From: Gymnogyps californianus
Taxonomy: Eukaryota > Chordata > Aves > Accipitriformes > Cathartidae
Assembly: GCF_018139145.2 (NCBI RefSeq)
Contig: NC_059473.1
Coordinates: forward strand, 5,448,503 to 5,512,502
DNA: 64,000 nt
Direction: 5' to 3'
The position numbers and the translations under genes were made by a program. Below the pieces are notes generated by a model that saw only the letters and a program-made list of their open reading frames with translations, had not been told where the DNA came from and did not search any database. How positions within the stretch are numbered: position 1 is the first letter of the stretch; every line of letters begins with the position of its first letter. Below, one piece after another: positions 50,301 to 60,510 of the stretch.

Positions 50301-53300
50301 GGACAATGCCTCAACTTCATTAACCATTTAGAAAACCATTTGTGCTGGCATTTGGTTCCCCAGTGCAGGACTTGGCTGGTTAAGAACCAGCCAACACAAC
50401 CAGGCGATCACTGGGTGCACGTGAAGACGTCTGAAAATCAGCGGGTGAAGGAAATCGGCTGGGGAAATCCAGAGCTGCCCTTGAGGAGAGAAGCAGAGAG
50501 CAGAAGTGTTCCAGGGGAGGGGCGCAGGGGGCTGACAGTGGGACAGCAGAGCCGAGCAGATAAGACTTCACGTGCAAAACACTGCACAGTGAAAAAGGGC
50601 TTACCTGTCCCCCTCTGCCTTTAGAAAATTGTCATGGAAAATGGGAGGTTTTTTTATCAAGGACACATTAGGAATACTGAAACAGTCACAACTGGGCTTT
50701 GATTCTCCTCCCTTTCATTCTCTTTTTACTTGCACAGTTTTCCCACACCAAATGAAGCAAGATGAGTGATGACTGGAATTTTGGGGGTTTTCCTTCAGCC
50801 TGAACACATACTTTTTCATTTTCCTTTACTTTTTTCTTTTTTGCCAGTTGAGAACTTCTCAAATCCCTTTCACCTTTGGAAAAGGCACGGGGTAGCACGA
50901 CAAGGAAAAGGAAAAAGGAAAAAAACTGTAATTTAACTACTCTGTACCTTTTCCAAAGGTGAAAATGTTTGAAAGGAGAAAAAGGGAGAGTTTTATTCTG
51001 CCTTTAGCTGTTCTGCAACTCTGTAATTTTTCAGAAGTCTCTGAAGAATATTAAAAGGGAAAAACAACTCTAGTACAACCTTCAGTGAACTGCAAATGGA
51101 ATGGGGGGGTTTCAAAAAAGGATGAGAAAGGAGAAATAAAAGAGAAGACTGGAAAAAATTTCTTAAAGACTTTCCAATTTCTAAACATTTAACTGACAAT
51201 GATACAGTATCTGAAATTGCTCTTCTAGATTTCCATGCAGGGTGCTGCAGCCAAGGACAGGGTGCCCAGGTAGCTTGAAGAAACAGCCACACGTAAACCC
51301 TCCTGTGTTTTTTTTGTTTGATCTGACCAAGGGGAGGCTGTGTCTAACTCAGAGTATGATGTGACATAGATAGAGGAGTGGAGAGAGATTACTGCTCATG
51401 GGTTGAGGCATATAACACACATATTTACGGGTTTTTCCTCCAGCTACCATGTGTTCAGAGAAAGCAAACAAGAAGCCAAAATGTAGAGAAAACCAGAGAC
51501 TACCGGCGCATATTGGCATTGGTACTTACAGTTGCAGGGACCCCATCAAGCTGTCGTGCTCCATGATTTGACACAAGGATACCATTTACCCCAATCTTTA
51601 CAGCTTCTTTAGCATCATCAGCTAGAAAAAAAAAAACCCAAACAAACAAGATATGCCCTTCCATAACTGGGAGGTTATTGACACCATGATGAGGGAAATT
51701 TTGGCATCACTAAAAAAACATTGCCAGCTAGTGCAAAGCCAGCCACCTTAGGCCTTCAAACTTCGAAAGCCCCATCTCAACACAGAAAAAAACTTTTATC
51801 TTTAAGCAATAAGACCAGAAAAGTCATTTGAAATGTTGGAGCCAGACATTTTACCGCTTTGGATTAGCGGCCACTTCGGTTGCTACCCTTTATTTTCTCT
51901 ACTATGTTCCACAACTCCTCACGAAGAAATTATTTTGCTAAATTATTTTCTCCAAGCCAAAATTATGATTAGAGTAATAATCCATACTTAATGAAACCAC
52001 TTCCCTGTGCTCTTTCGATAGAATGGAAATCGAACTTTCCTTTAGGTAGCATACAACTCAGATCAGAGTTAGACTGTACAGGCACAATGAACAGAGCAAG
52101 TTCAATCTTCCTGGCTCCATCTGATTTCAGAAATAACCAAAGTGACACAAGCCTACCAACTTACTAGTTTAGTGACCAGCGGCTCTGGTCCCTACCTACT
52201 GAACATCAAGGTAAACATGCCTTGCAGCACAGCCGTACAAACCATCTGACAGCTCCAGGTACTTATTTAAGCAGCTGCTTCTGCAAGTGTCTCTGTTGCT
52301 GGGTTTCTAACCATGCGTGAGGAAGAGAAAGTTTTTTCCCCTTTGACTGTTTTGGCTCTGTTTTGGCAAATCTTCCCTACTTAGCACAGCACAGAAACAG
52401 GAACGTGCATCCCACCATATTCCATATCACCAAAGCAGATGCTTGCCATTAAAAAGTAATGCAATTCTACAGAACTTTCCCCAGCAGGAGCACTTTTCCT
52501 TCCCTGGTGCCTCTGCGAGAAGGGATGCCTCGCCTCCCCCACGGGAAGCGGCAGAGCTACACACCCCTGAGGATTCCTTTCATGACGATGGGCAGCGAGG
52601 TCAGCCCTCGAAGCCATTTGATGTCCTCCCAATTGACGCTTGCATCAATCGCCTCAGCTACATACACAGCCAGTCCACTATCTTCTCCAAAGTCTTTCCC
52701 TGAGGAGAATGCCAGGTCACTGCTTGAAAAGTTTTTTAATCTATAACAACAAAAAACATAGAAAAATAGTCTGAGAAAGATTCATTGTAGCCACGAATCA
52801 GTCCCTAATGCCAGCATTCAATATAGCTGTGTTAAACCTTTGCTGTACTGCAGGGCAGGAGCAAAAAAAAAGCCTATCTTGACATGTCAGATCGCAGTCC
52901 TTAGTAAGCCAAAACCTTTGGCTGGCAAAGCATTTGATAACATTAGTGCAAGTTTCTCTGGCCCAAGGCAACAGCCCTAGTTCTTTCAAAAGAAATAGGA
53001 TAGAGTCCAAAATCTAAAGGTTCAGCATCAAATCCACGATCGGGAGGAAAACTCAGCAGTGAGAGTTTTGGGCTCGAGGATCCATCCACTAATTTGGGCT
53101 CGAGGATCCGTCCTCCCATAGACCTCCTGTGTGACTTTGGGCACGACACTTAGCCACTCCTTTTGCCTCAGTTTCCCACCATAAAGTAGGAACAACAGTA
53201 TTTGCCAGGAGCACTTTGAGGATAAATCCATCAGAGGCAGTGGGACATTCAGACCCTAGAGCAGTACAGGCTGGATTTGAGAAGAGAACATCAATCTTGG

Positions 53301-56300
53301 TTGACATAACCCAGGACCCACTGAAGTCAAGAGGTACACCTCTACTTACCAGCAAAAATCCCCTTAGCTTTCATGCAGCAAATTTGGTTTTGCTTTTGCT
53401 TTTTTTTTTCCAAATCCAGGGGATTCAGCTACTGGAGGAATAGGAGATCGAGTAGGTGGGAGGGGAGAAGAAGGAAGGGAAATTTTCTTAAGCTCCATGA
53501 ATTAGATAGATGTGCATGAAGCCTTGCAAAGAATTCAGTATTTTCATCTGTCCGACAAGACCAACATGTAGCCAGTTCACCTTGTGTCTTTTTTGTATGT
53601 TTCCTTGTAAAATGTAGCGGGCAAAAATGAAGTTCATATGAAAACATTAGTTATTATTTGCTGTTTAGCACCAAATCAATCTCACAGGTTCCAGGAACTG
53701 AATGGTAAGTGACAGCCCCTGCACCAAAGGAAAGGAGGGCAAATAGAGAAATTCAGGCTGTGCTTGTATTAGAAAGCTGAAGCAGCCCCGAGTGCTTACA
53801 AGCGTTAAACCACCACTGGCAACACAAGGCTGATTGCTCTGTTCTTTGGAAACTGTGTCTCATTCCACATTGCGCTATTTTATACTCATATTCCACATTT
53901 TGGGAAATGCACGGGGTTTTTTGCACGGAAACAGGCTAGTTGCACTGCTGATTTCATGCCCGCAACAAGCGGCATTTCACATGGCTTTTCTGTTCAGCTC
54001 CAGGCCCAGAAGAAAATGAGAAAGGAGCGGGCTCTCAGCAAGATCCAGCTTTTCAGCTGTTGGTTTGTGGAGGGTGGGGTACCCAGAGAAAAACAGAACC
54101 ATGGATAAGATTATATAAATAACTGTTGTTTTTCTTGGCCTGTGAAATGCAGATCAACACTTGAATGAATGTTGCCTTACATACGTTTCTGAGCACAATG
54201 GCACCTTGTTGTTGCTTTGAAACTTTGTTGAAAACCTGAAGCCAAGAAAAAGTTATCACATAACTGAGCAGAGCCCCGCGCTAGGAGTTTCACCGCCGAC
54301 TCTGCAACAAAACACTGCCCAAGTGTCATTCTGAAATCTGAAGTGATTAATTCGAACCTTTAAAGATTACTCCAACTTCATATTATTTCATATAGTTCAC
54401 TCAAAACCTTGTTATGGTTCGGTCAGGTGGGGTCAAAGCGTTTCAGAAATGCTCTATCACTTTCCTCAAATATTTTTGGGTTATTTGACTTGCATTCAAA
54501 AAGTCTTTAACCCCAGGCCTTAAAATGATACTGCCCCTAAAAAAAAAAAAGCTATTTAAAGAATTATTTATTTATTTATTTGGGTAAAATGACAGCATGT
54601 ATCAATAATGTTTTGTCAATCACAGATCTATAGCAGGATTACTATGCGGGGCATATGCATACCAGTGTACTGTATTTTAATGTTAGATTTGTCAGAGATT
54701 TTTTTGTTTTCTGGTGCTTTCCTCACAAGATTGTACCCTCATAAGATTGTACTTTAACACAGAAATCAGAGGCAGAGTTAAGGTTGCTCTGTCAGCCTTC
54801 ATCATATCATCTATTAGCTTCAAGTACAAACGTATGGGGGAGATCCAACACCCTAAGCTCTGGAGGTTTTTTTGCCTGCAAAGTGAAGAATCAGATTCAT
54901 TGCACAGTCCCATGGCTTACCTTCAATTTGAATATTATGAAAAAGAAGACAGACCTCAGGATGTGATATTATATTTCTTGCTATGTACATGTTACATATG
55001 GTACGTACGTAGTATAACACAACAATCTTAGGAGACACAGGAAGAGTACTTTAGATCCATTGATAATATTCAATACTAGCTTTCACCCAGAACTCAAATC
55101 AAAGTTAATCTGCTTCAAAATATGTTCAGCTATCCTTTTTTTTTTTTCCCCTGTCCATTTTTGTGTTCATTTGCAGGCTCTGAATAAGAGCAAACACTGT
55201 AGTCATAATATATGCAGTGACAGACTGTGGTCACTACCAAGACCTACTTGCAAGATTCTTAGCTCCATTTTGCAAACCCAAGTCCTGGATATTCCATCCA
55301 CTAAATACTCTTCCAGCCAGTCCTTGGCTGCTAACACTGTGCCAGCACTTCAGCCTATGTTTATCAGGGTGGTCTCTACAGCCTACCAATTTATATTTGC
55401 AAAAGGCTAGTGAAATCAGTGCCCTTACAACACTGCTGGATAACTGTTAAAATTAAATGCTGCATAGGTCCTGCAGTAGAGAGGAACTAGAATTAGTGCT
55501 GAAGTCAATCATGAGGCCACAAATTCTTCCGAGATATAGAAAATGTCCCAAAACACACAGGGGGGTAGAAATTGCCCTCATGGAGAATTCAGAAAGATTG
55601 ATACCCATGTGTTTCTGTATTTGAATAAAAGAAGAGTTGAAGTTGCTTGGAAAGGGGCTCCGTGGTTGATAGCAACATGGCCCTGGACTCAGTGCAGTGT
55701 CATAGGATAACATAGGTTAGAAGGGACCATAACATCGGTTGGAAGGGACCTTTGGTCCACTTAGTCCAGGCCCCCATTCAGAGCACAGCCAACTCTGCAG
55801 CTGGATCCACGTTCAAAGTCAGAGCAGGTCGTACAGGGCTATGTCCAGCTGAGTTTTGAAGATATCCAAGAACTTATTGACAAACGTACAAAGAAATGCC
55901 CCATCTCTCTAACTTCATCAGTCTACAGCCTCACGTTGCCTGGCACACAGTGTCTTTTACAGTCTGCAAATGGCCAAGAACGCTTAGTTTTGACCCAAAG
56001 CAGATCACAGCCCAAGCACAGCGAGAGGTATGTGCTCAGTTCCCTGGTGTTATCACCCAGTGCAGCATGTGGCACCTGGACAAAATTCCTTGCCAGAGAC
56101 AAATTTCTTCCACAGCACCTCATGGTGACCATGGCACTGCCACACGCCCATCCCACATCCCACCAGCAGGCATCTACCTGAGGTGGGGAGGAAGCTGGAA
56201 CTTGTTGCGCACGTCGTCTATGCGCCTGCCGAGGAACGGTGTGTCCACCGTCACGAAGATCCCTTTGTAGCCTGCTCTCTCCGCACGCTTCACGAGGGAT

Positions 56301-56433
56301 TTGGTAACCTCCCGGTCCTTGTACACGTAAAGCTGCAGCCAGTGAAGGCCAGTTGGAGCTGCTTCAGCCACTTCTTCAATGGAAGAGGTGGCCCAGGAGC
56401 TCAGCATCATCCCTGTCCCCATCGCCTGGCAGG
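47268..56433 (-). CDS. HAO1: HAO1, glycolate oxidase (2-hydroxyacid oxidase 1), exons 3-8, 5' part missing
   Basis: Six exons joined at 56433-56178, 52740-52565, 51621-51530, 48230-48072, 47790-47721 and 47338-47268 give one open frame of 274 residues plus stop. It aligns without gaps to residues 97-370 of human HAO1. The family is FMN-dependent, peroxisomal and mainly hepatic: it oxidises glycolate to glyoxylate and releases H2O2. Visible FMN and active-site residues, in human numbering, are W110, Y132, R167, K236, H260 and R263. The signature SNHGARQLD is intact, as is the FMN-phosphate region [10 protein letters not shown]...GRP. The C-terminus SKI is a peroxisomal targeting signal type 1. 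HAO1 rather than HAO2 is supported by [13 protein letters not shown], where HAO2 is clearly different, and by SKI. All introns are GT-AG and no stop or frameshift interrupts the frame, so the gene looks functional. Exons 1-2 (residues 1-96, including Y26) lie beyond the right edge. Confidence 0.97.
47339..47720 (-). other. HAO1 intron 7
   Basis: 382 bp, GT-AG. On the plus strand the part around 47520-47600 reads like a MIR 3' portion (cagttccccatctataag, then ggataacaac). The part just before it (47400-47525) resembles an old minus-strand CR1 fragment, but weakly. Confidence 0.9.
47520..47600 (+). mobile_element. Possible MIR fragment
   Basis: actcagttccccatctataa followed by ggataacaacaag matches the MIR stretch that usually reads ctcagtttccccatctgtaa and then a gataataata-type run. 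It is short and within HAO1 intron 7. Confidence 0.45.
47721..47790 (-). CDS. HAO1: HAO1 exon 7
   Basis: 70 nt, human residues 325-348 (the last codon is split after its first base). Acceptor aatctcctag|GGTGAA, donor CTGACAG|gtgaga. It encodes [20 protein letters not shown] followed by ALT, the helix that packs against the barrel near the C-terminus. Confidence 0.95.
47791..48071 (-). other. HAO1 intron 6, short and rich in alternating purine-pyrimidine
   Basis: 281 bp, GT-AG. It holds three tandem copies of atgtgtacat at 47821-47850, followed by related TG/CA/TA-rich sequence to about 47877, and a second CA/TG-rich tract at about 47951-48010. Confidence 0.9.
47821..47877. repeat. TG/TA/CA-rich microsatellite
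   Basis: Three exact atgtgtacat units followed by gtgcgtagatacacatgtat and acacgtgcc. Largely alternating purine-pyrimidine, within HAO1 intron 6. Confidence 0.9.
48072..48230 (-). CDS. HAO1: HAO1 exon 6
   Basis: 159 nt, exactly 53 codons, human residues 272-324. Acceptor cttttag|ATTGAC, donor TATCAA|gtaagt. It encodes [20 protein letters not shown], then [20 protein letters not shown], then [13 protein letters not shown]. This is the FMN phosphate-binding end of the barrel and the most human-like exon of the set. Confidence 0.97.
48670..48785 (+). repeat. Ancient interspersed repeat (third family), copy 1
   Basis: It contains ccaggagcccagaggcagg, cactgtacctatag, then tgtgccctgaggaacttag. 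The same order of blocks (tag-gtgttgtaca, then a 'cctg...aaagaacttac'-type block) is shared with copies at 18.66 and 43.45 kb. Family name not assigned. Confidence 0.5.
50236..50315. repeat. 20-bp minisatellite, four copies
   Basis: The unit tcagaggacaatgcctcaag is repeated four times; only the last base of the last copy differs. It lies in HAO1 intron 5. Such uniform copies suggest recent expansion. Confidence 0.95.
50868..50964. repeat. Perfect 18-bp inverted repeat with purine-rich loop
   Basis: Left arm tttcacctttggaaaagg (50868-50885) and right arm ccttttccaaaggtgaaa (50947-50964) are exact reverse complements. The 61-bp spacer contains a GGAAAA-rich run. It lies in HAO1 intron 5. Confidence 0.9.
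51530..51621 (-). CDS. HAO1: HAO1 exon 5
   Basis: 92 nt, human residues 241-271. The acceptor follows a long pyrimidine tract (ttttttttttctag|CTGATG) and the donor is GCAACT|gtaagt. It carries the family signature [14 protein letters not shown] with the catalytic base H260 and the substrate-carboxylate arginine R263. The split codon with exon 4 gives A241, where human has G. Confidence 0.96.
51622..52564 (-). other. HAO1 intron 4
   Basis: 943 bp, GT-AG. Apart from the long pyrimidine tract before exon 5 (minus strand), I see no repeat or other element. Confidence 0.9.
52565..52740 (-). CDS. HAO1: HAO1 exon 4
   Basis: 176 nt, human residues 182-241. Acceptor tgttatag|ATTAAA, donor CTCAGGG|gtgtgt. 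The first base completes AGA (R182); the frame then reads [20 protein letters not shown], followed by a stretch ending in [14 protein letters not shown]236, which contacts FMN, is present; the residue before it is M where human has A235. The first 20 residues are the active-site loop region of the family and are the least conserved part against human, though of equal length. This short exon has no long open frame of its own, and its frame is fixed only by joining to exon 3. Confidence 0.95.
53020..53260 (+). mobile_element. MIR SINE with duplicated B-box region
   Basis: The MIR core is clear: ctgtgtgactttgggcac, then acacttagccactcc, ttgcctcagtttccc, aggataaat. The tRNA-like head contains ttgggctcgaggatcc, resembling the GGTTCGAATCC B box. 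That segment is tandemly repeated with a 26-bp period (53067-53092 and 53093-53113). Confidence 0.7.
53067..53113. repeat. 26-bp tandem duplication inside MIR
   Basis: tttgggctcgaggatcc occurs at 53067 and again at 53093. The second unit is partial. The copies differ by one base over the shared 21 bp, which suggests a duplication younger than the SINE. Confidence 0.85.
55699..55872 (-). mobile_element. CR1 LINE, truncated 3' end (avian type)
   Basis: The plus strand reads as the complement of the avian CR1 3' end: a degenerate tcatag-type terminal repeat, then gaagggacc twice (gttggaagggacctttgg, then tccacttagtccaggccccc), then the stretch running to tgagttttgaagatatccaa. The element is therefore on the minus strand, 5'-truncated and non-functional. 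It sits in HAO1 intron 3. Confidence 0.8.
56178..56433 (-). CDS. HAO1: HAO1 exon 3
   Basis: 256 nt, human residues 97 (split codon) to 182 (split codon). The acceptor is a pyrimidine-rich tract ending ctccag|CCTGCC; the donor is CTCAG|gtagat. It encodes part of the FMN TIM barrel: [14 protein letters not shown], then [10 protein letters not shown] (Y132 active-site tyrosine), then [18 protein letters not shown] (R167). Compared with human, Y163 is F and N166 is R, so residues 166-167 read RR. The exon starts with two bases of a codon and ends with two bases of a codon, matching exon 4, which starts with one base. Confidence 0.96.
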
Positions 56434-59400
56434 CTGGAGGAACAGAAGGTTATATTTGAGATTATCCAAAACAGAGGCTTCTCTAAACAGGAGCACTTGG
56501 CTCAGAGTGTGTCAGTGCATGTAATTTCACACTGCCTTTCCTCAGTGTTAACGCATTTTCAGCCTTCCAGGGAATGCTACATTAATAGCAGTTACTAACA
56601 GCAGCGGGCTGCTGTGAGCGCTCTCTGGCTTATTCTCTGTGTTTATAGGCAAATTTCTGGTGACTGCTGTCTGCACGCTGTTTGGGATGATCCCTGCTCC
56701 AATACTGGAAATAAAAAGATATTATAATCAAACTAAGCCTAGCCCATATTAATAATTCTTTATCCTATGGGGAGCCTGTTTGTAAGCCCCTAGCGTCTGG
56801 CTACCACTTGTCAGAAATTTTGGCACATACGTTTAAGGACATATCCACACGCACAGTTTCAAATGATCTTAAAAAAAAAATGCATTTAGGCTTCCAACTT
56901 TTTGAACACTGCCACATTGCTGCAGATTGGTGTTTTGGTTCTGTCATTCTCAACATTGCTCTTCAGTCCTCCTCACCACTGCCACACATGCTCGCTTGAG
57001 CATTTTGATCACGGCATTTTGGTTGCTTTCTCCCACCTCCAAAATGTTCACTAGCATTAAACCTGTGTTTCTTGAAGTGCTCTTCTAGTAAATGCCTGTT
57101 GTCATCCCAACGGGCTGTTTCGGGGCATAATAAAACAGAAGGACACAGTCCAGCAGATGACCTCATTTAAAGGACTCGAGGGGGAAGCTCCACTGTTCTT
57201 TGCTTCAACACTTTCGCTGCCTGTCTCATGGCCTGAAGGAGAGGAACCCCACATCCATTGTGTGATCCCACACATAAAGCCTGACACTTCTGCCAATAAA
57301 AAGTAGAAGTTCTGATCTCACTGAGAGTGGGAGAAACACATCCCAAGTGGTAGTCCCCACCCAGAATACCCCAAAAGCAGATATGAAGATGAGCAAGTAC
57401 CACAGACCGGTGGTCTCCAAAGTCTCCGCTGAGGCCAAAGGGATGGGTGCTCATGCCCAATGTATTTTGGCCTCTCCTCCTCTACCTTCAAAAAGCTGTG
57501 GAGTGAAATCACTCCCGAGGTGTGGGCCGCCCCAATGTTAAATGTCATCGAATAATCCCAGATGGGGTCAAGCAGCCAGAGGCTCTGTGCCGGCTGCCTC
57601 CCTGGGGGTGATTTCCAACCCAGGCTGCACCACAAACCAGCTAAACTCATGCAATTATATTTTTATGAATCTATCACTTATTCTTTTCGGAGTAACCTGT
57701 CACTTAATGTAAAATAAAGGAAAACACACTGTAAAACTCAAAAATATTATATAAAGCCTTATTTTTCTTGGTCTACCGCAGTATGCATATTTTTAATGTA
57801 AATGGACCTCTGTTTCAAAACGTCATCTCCAGCCCATCGAGGAATTAAAAAGTGGTCTTTATGACAACATTTTATTAAATAAGGATTACAAGTCTTAGAG
57901 TGGAAACTTATGAACAGCTTATTCAAACAAATTGGTTACACCCTCCCAGGGCCACCAGGCAGCTTTCAATCATTGGAAATTCAGTAGCAATGACCCAAAG
58001 CTCTCTACATTGTAGCCATTTCATTCCTCCCCTTAAAATTACTGAAAATAGTTCCCTCTCACAGATTAAGTACCTAGAAATGAGTTTCTTCTGAAGAACC
58101 CATGCATACTGAATGCCTAAAGTCCTGTTAAAATCAGCTGCGGTGGGCTATTGCAAATCCTGTAAGTGATTTGCCAAATCAAGTCCATTAAGTGATGCTA
58201 AGAACCAAGGGATCTGCATTCCTGTTGCTCTGTCAAATACAAGTTCATGAATGAGAGGGAGGGTTGCTAACCCAGCAATTGCAAAACCCTCAGATCAGAT
58301 AAGGGAAAAAATGTAAATGTTATGGTTCAATCTGCCTTTAGGTATCCATTTATTTCCATTCTTACTTTTATTCTCAAGTCTACCTCTACAGCCCTACGGA
58401 CACAAGAATAGTTGCAAAAGCAAAAATTCAAATAGAAACTGCACAGTAAAATATATTCGGTGAATAGAAGATTTAAAACACAAAATACCACCATATCCTT
58501 TCAACTTATCTGCACATGTAGCAATAGAGAAAATAATGCTTTCATCTTGTTTAAGATTAGATTTAAGCGGTTTGGTTCAATCAGAGTTCAACTATCTCAA
58601 ACTGGGTTATGGCATTTTCACGAACGCATACTCACAAAATTCCTCTCGTCCGTCCTGTAAAGTTAACGACTCTCTGGTAAAGCACCAGCTCAACACGTGT
58701 ATTTTGGATCTGCACGGTCAAATTCAAAGTTCACACACAAAATTTTTCAACATTTTAGAGATTCCAACTTCCAGTTTTGGTTGATCTGTGCTTTATCTTG
58801 ATCATTTTAAAACTTATTTTGACAATTTTCTAGACTTTCAAAAACACATGATATATAGTCCTGAAGTGTTGCCAGGTTCTTTTTTTTTTCTTCTACCTCA
58901 AATCAGGTTTTGCTAAAAATATACTCCCACGTCTTGCACATGCAGCTGCAGTTGAAGAAAACAGAAGCAATTCATTTCCTCCAACAACTAGGTTTTACAC
59001 TTCAGTTTTGGGGTGCTGCAAATACCTCTATTTATTATTACAAATCAGTACTACTAGATCCATATTCCCACGGGATGCTCTTGCAGCAATATGTGACATT
59101 TGCCAGAGTTTAAACATCAGATTGTTGTAAACCAGCCTTTCCTCATGCCATTTCAGACTGCTTTTAGTCTTCCCCCCCGCCCCGGTCTTCTTTTAATCCC
59201 GAGCACTGCCCAAAGCATACGTTTACCTTTGTACACACTGCAGGCTCCCACTGAGGTCAACAACAGTGCAGAGAGCGTGGCATTAGCCACACACAGGAGG
59301 CTGGGGAAGTTTTCGCCATCAGGATGTTAAAGCTTTGAGTTATTTGTAGTACTCCACCTCGTTTCAGGGCCAAATGCAACTAGAACTGGGATATGGTGGG

Positions 59401-60490
59401 GTGCCTAGGAAAGGGGAGCTTCACGGCCTTTGCTCCACGGCTGCCTTGAGTGGGTGCACATTTCTCAGCCCCACTGCTACCTCCTTGTACTTAGCTCAGG
59501 GAAGCCACGAGCAAGGACATACCTTCTCGCCAGGGAACACAAACGTTGATAAAACGGGAGTTTCCTCTTTCTTGGGGAACTCAACTGAAGTATTTTACGT
59601 AGCAACAAATCAAGGCTGACCGTGGGACAGGACCCACTTGGGAAGTCCACAGGAGAACAGAGCGATAATGGGTTTTAGCCCTTTTTTCATCCTGAAACCT
59701 CAGTCTCCTTCCCCGCTCCGATGGGACATCACTTCGTTAAGTGGTTTGGGATGGGTATGGAGTTTGTCCCCGTGGGCAACCCAGAGGCAACATACTTCAG
59801 GGGAGGACACTGGAGAAGAGCCCAGTTTAAGCTTGCACATTTTGTCAGGATTATCTTGTATGGGAAGGGGAACTTGCTATTTTTCTCTAGCTGTGCAAAT
59901 TCCCATCATTTCCCTTTTAGGGGCATCTCCAAAGCACAGCAGCCAAACTGCCCCACTGTGGTCGTTTTTCCCTGAATCCACCAGTGAATCCACTGTCCCC
60001 AGGTTAGGGGCCAGAGGACGTTACTTGGGATCAACGCGATGTCCTTTTGGCACGGTGGTATTTCTCAAGAGAAGTAGCTATGTTCTTGGAGCTGCATCTC
60101 CTAAGAAACAGAGTTGTTTAAAGTACTTAACATTACTCTCTTGACGAAACACACTTGGCTGAGAAATCCCCTGCCCAGCCTTACCTCACTTACCCCGTAC
60201 AAAACACTGCGTGCGAGTTGTGCCTACGATCATGTTGTTGACACAACGCATTTTGTCAGCTGTGCAGGAAGGCTGGAGGCAGCAGGGAAAAATATGCGTG
60301 GCCAAAATGGATCTGGCTGGTCTAGGAGGACCGTCATGCCAGACTGCCTGCGTACACTTGCACCAGAAAGTCCCCTGGCCACGCCGGTCTCTGGGGGGAG
60401 TCAGGGCCAGGTCAGTCCACGCCATGTTGTCCCACGTGACTATTGTCCTCTCGATGACTCTGGAGTAGCCATACCTCAAAATTAACTAAC

Positions 60491-60510
60491 TTTTTTTTTT
60501 TTTTTTTTTT
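60491..60510. repeat. Poly(T) tract, 20 T
   Basis: Uninterrupted homopolymer in HAO1 intron 2. Confidence 0.95.

Larger units (their letters stand above)
48231..51529 (-). other. HAO1 intron 5
   Basis: 3,299 bp, GT-AG. It contains an ancient interspersed repeat at 48670-48785, a 20-bp minisatellite at 50236-50315 and a perfect 18-bp inverted repeat at 50868-50885/50947-50964. Around 50.4-50.55 kb the sequence is locally GC-richer. I see no other gene in it. Confidence 0.9.
52741..56177 (-). other. HAO1 intron 3
   Basis: 3,437 bp, GT-AG. It contains a MIR SINE with an internal 26-bp duplication (53020-53260), a TTTA microsatellite near 54570, poly(A)/poly(T) tracts, and an avian-type CR1 3' fragment (55699-55872). 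Confidence 0.9.

Noticed and set aside
52710..52745. Apparent stop codon at the start of HAO1 exon 4
   Set aside because: The stop appears only in the wrong frame. With the acceptor at 52741-52742 and one base completing R182, the frame is open, so there is no pseudogene or frameshift.
54565..54582. TTTA repeat near 54.57 kb
   Set aside because: A short ordinary microsatellite; nothing beyond that.
57167..57650. Overlapping minus-strand frames of 97 and 110 codons upstream of HAO1 exon 3
   Set aside because: Considered as HAO1 exon 2, but they lack the conserved PICVGATAMQRM and ADNIAAF segments entirely.
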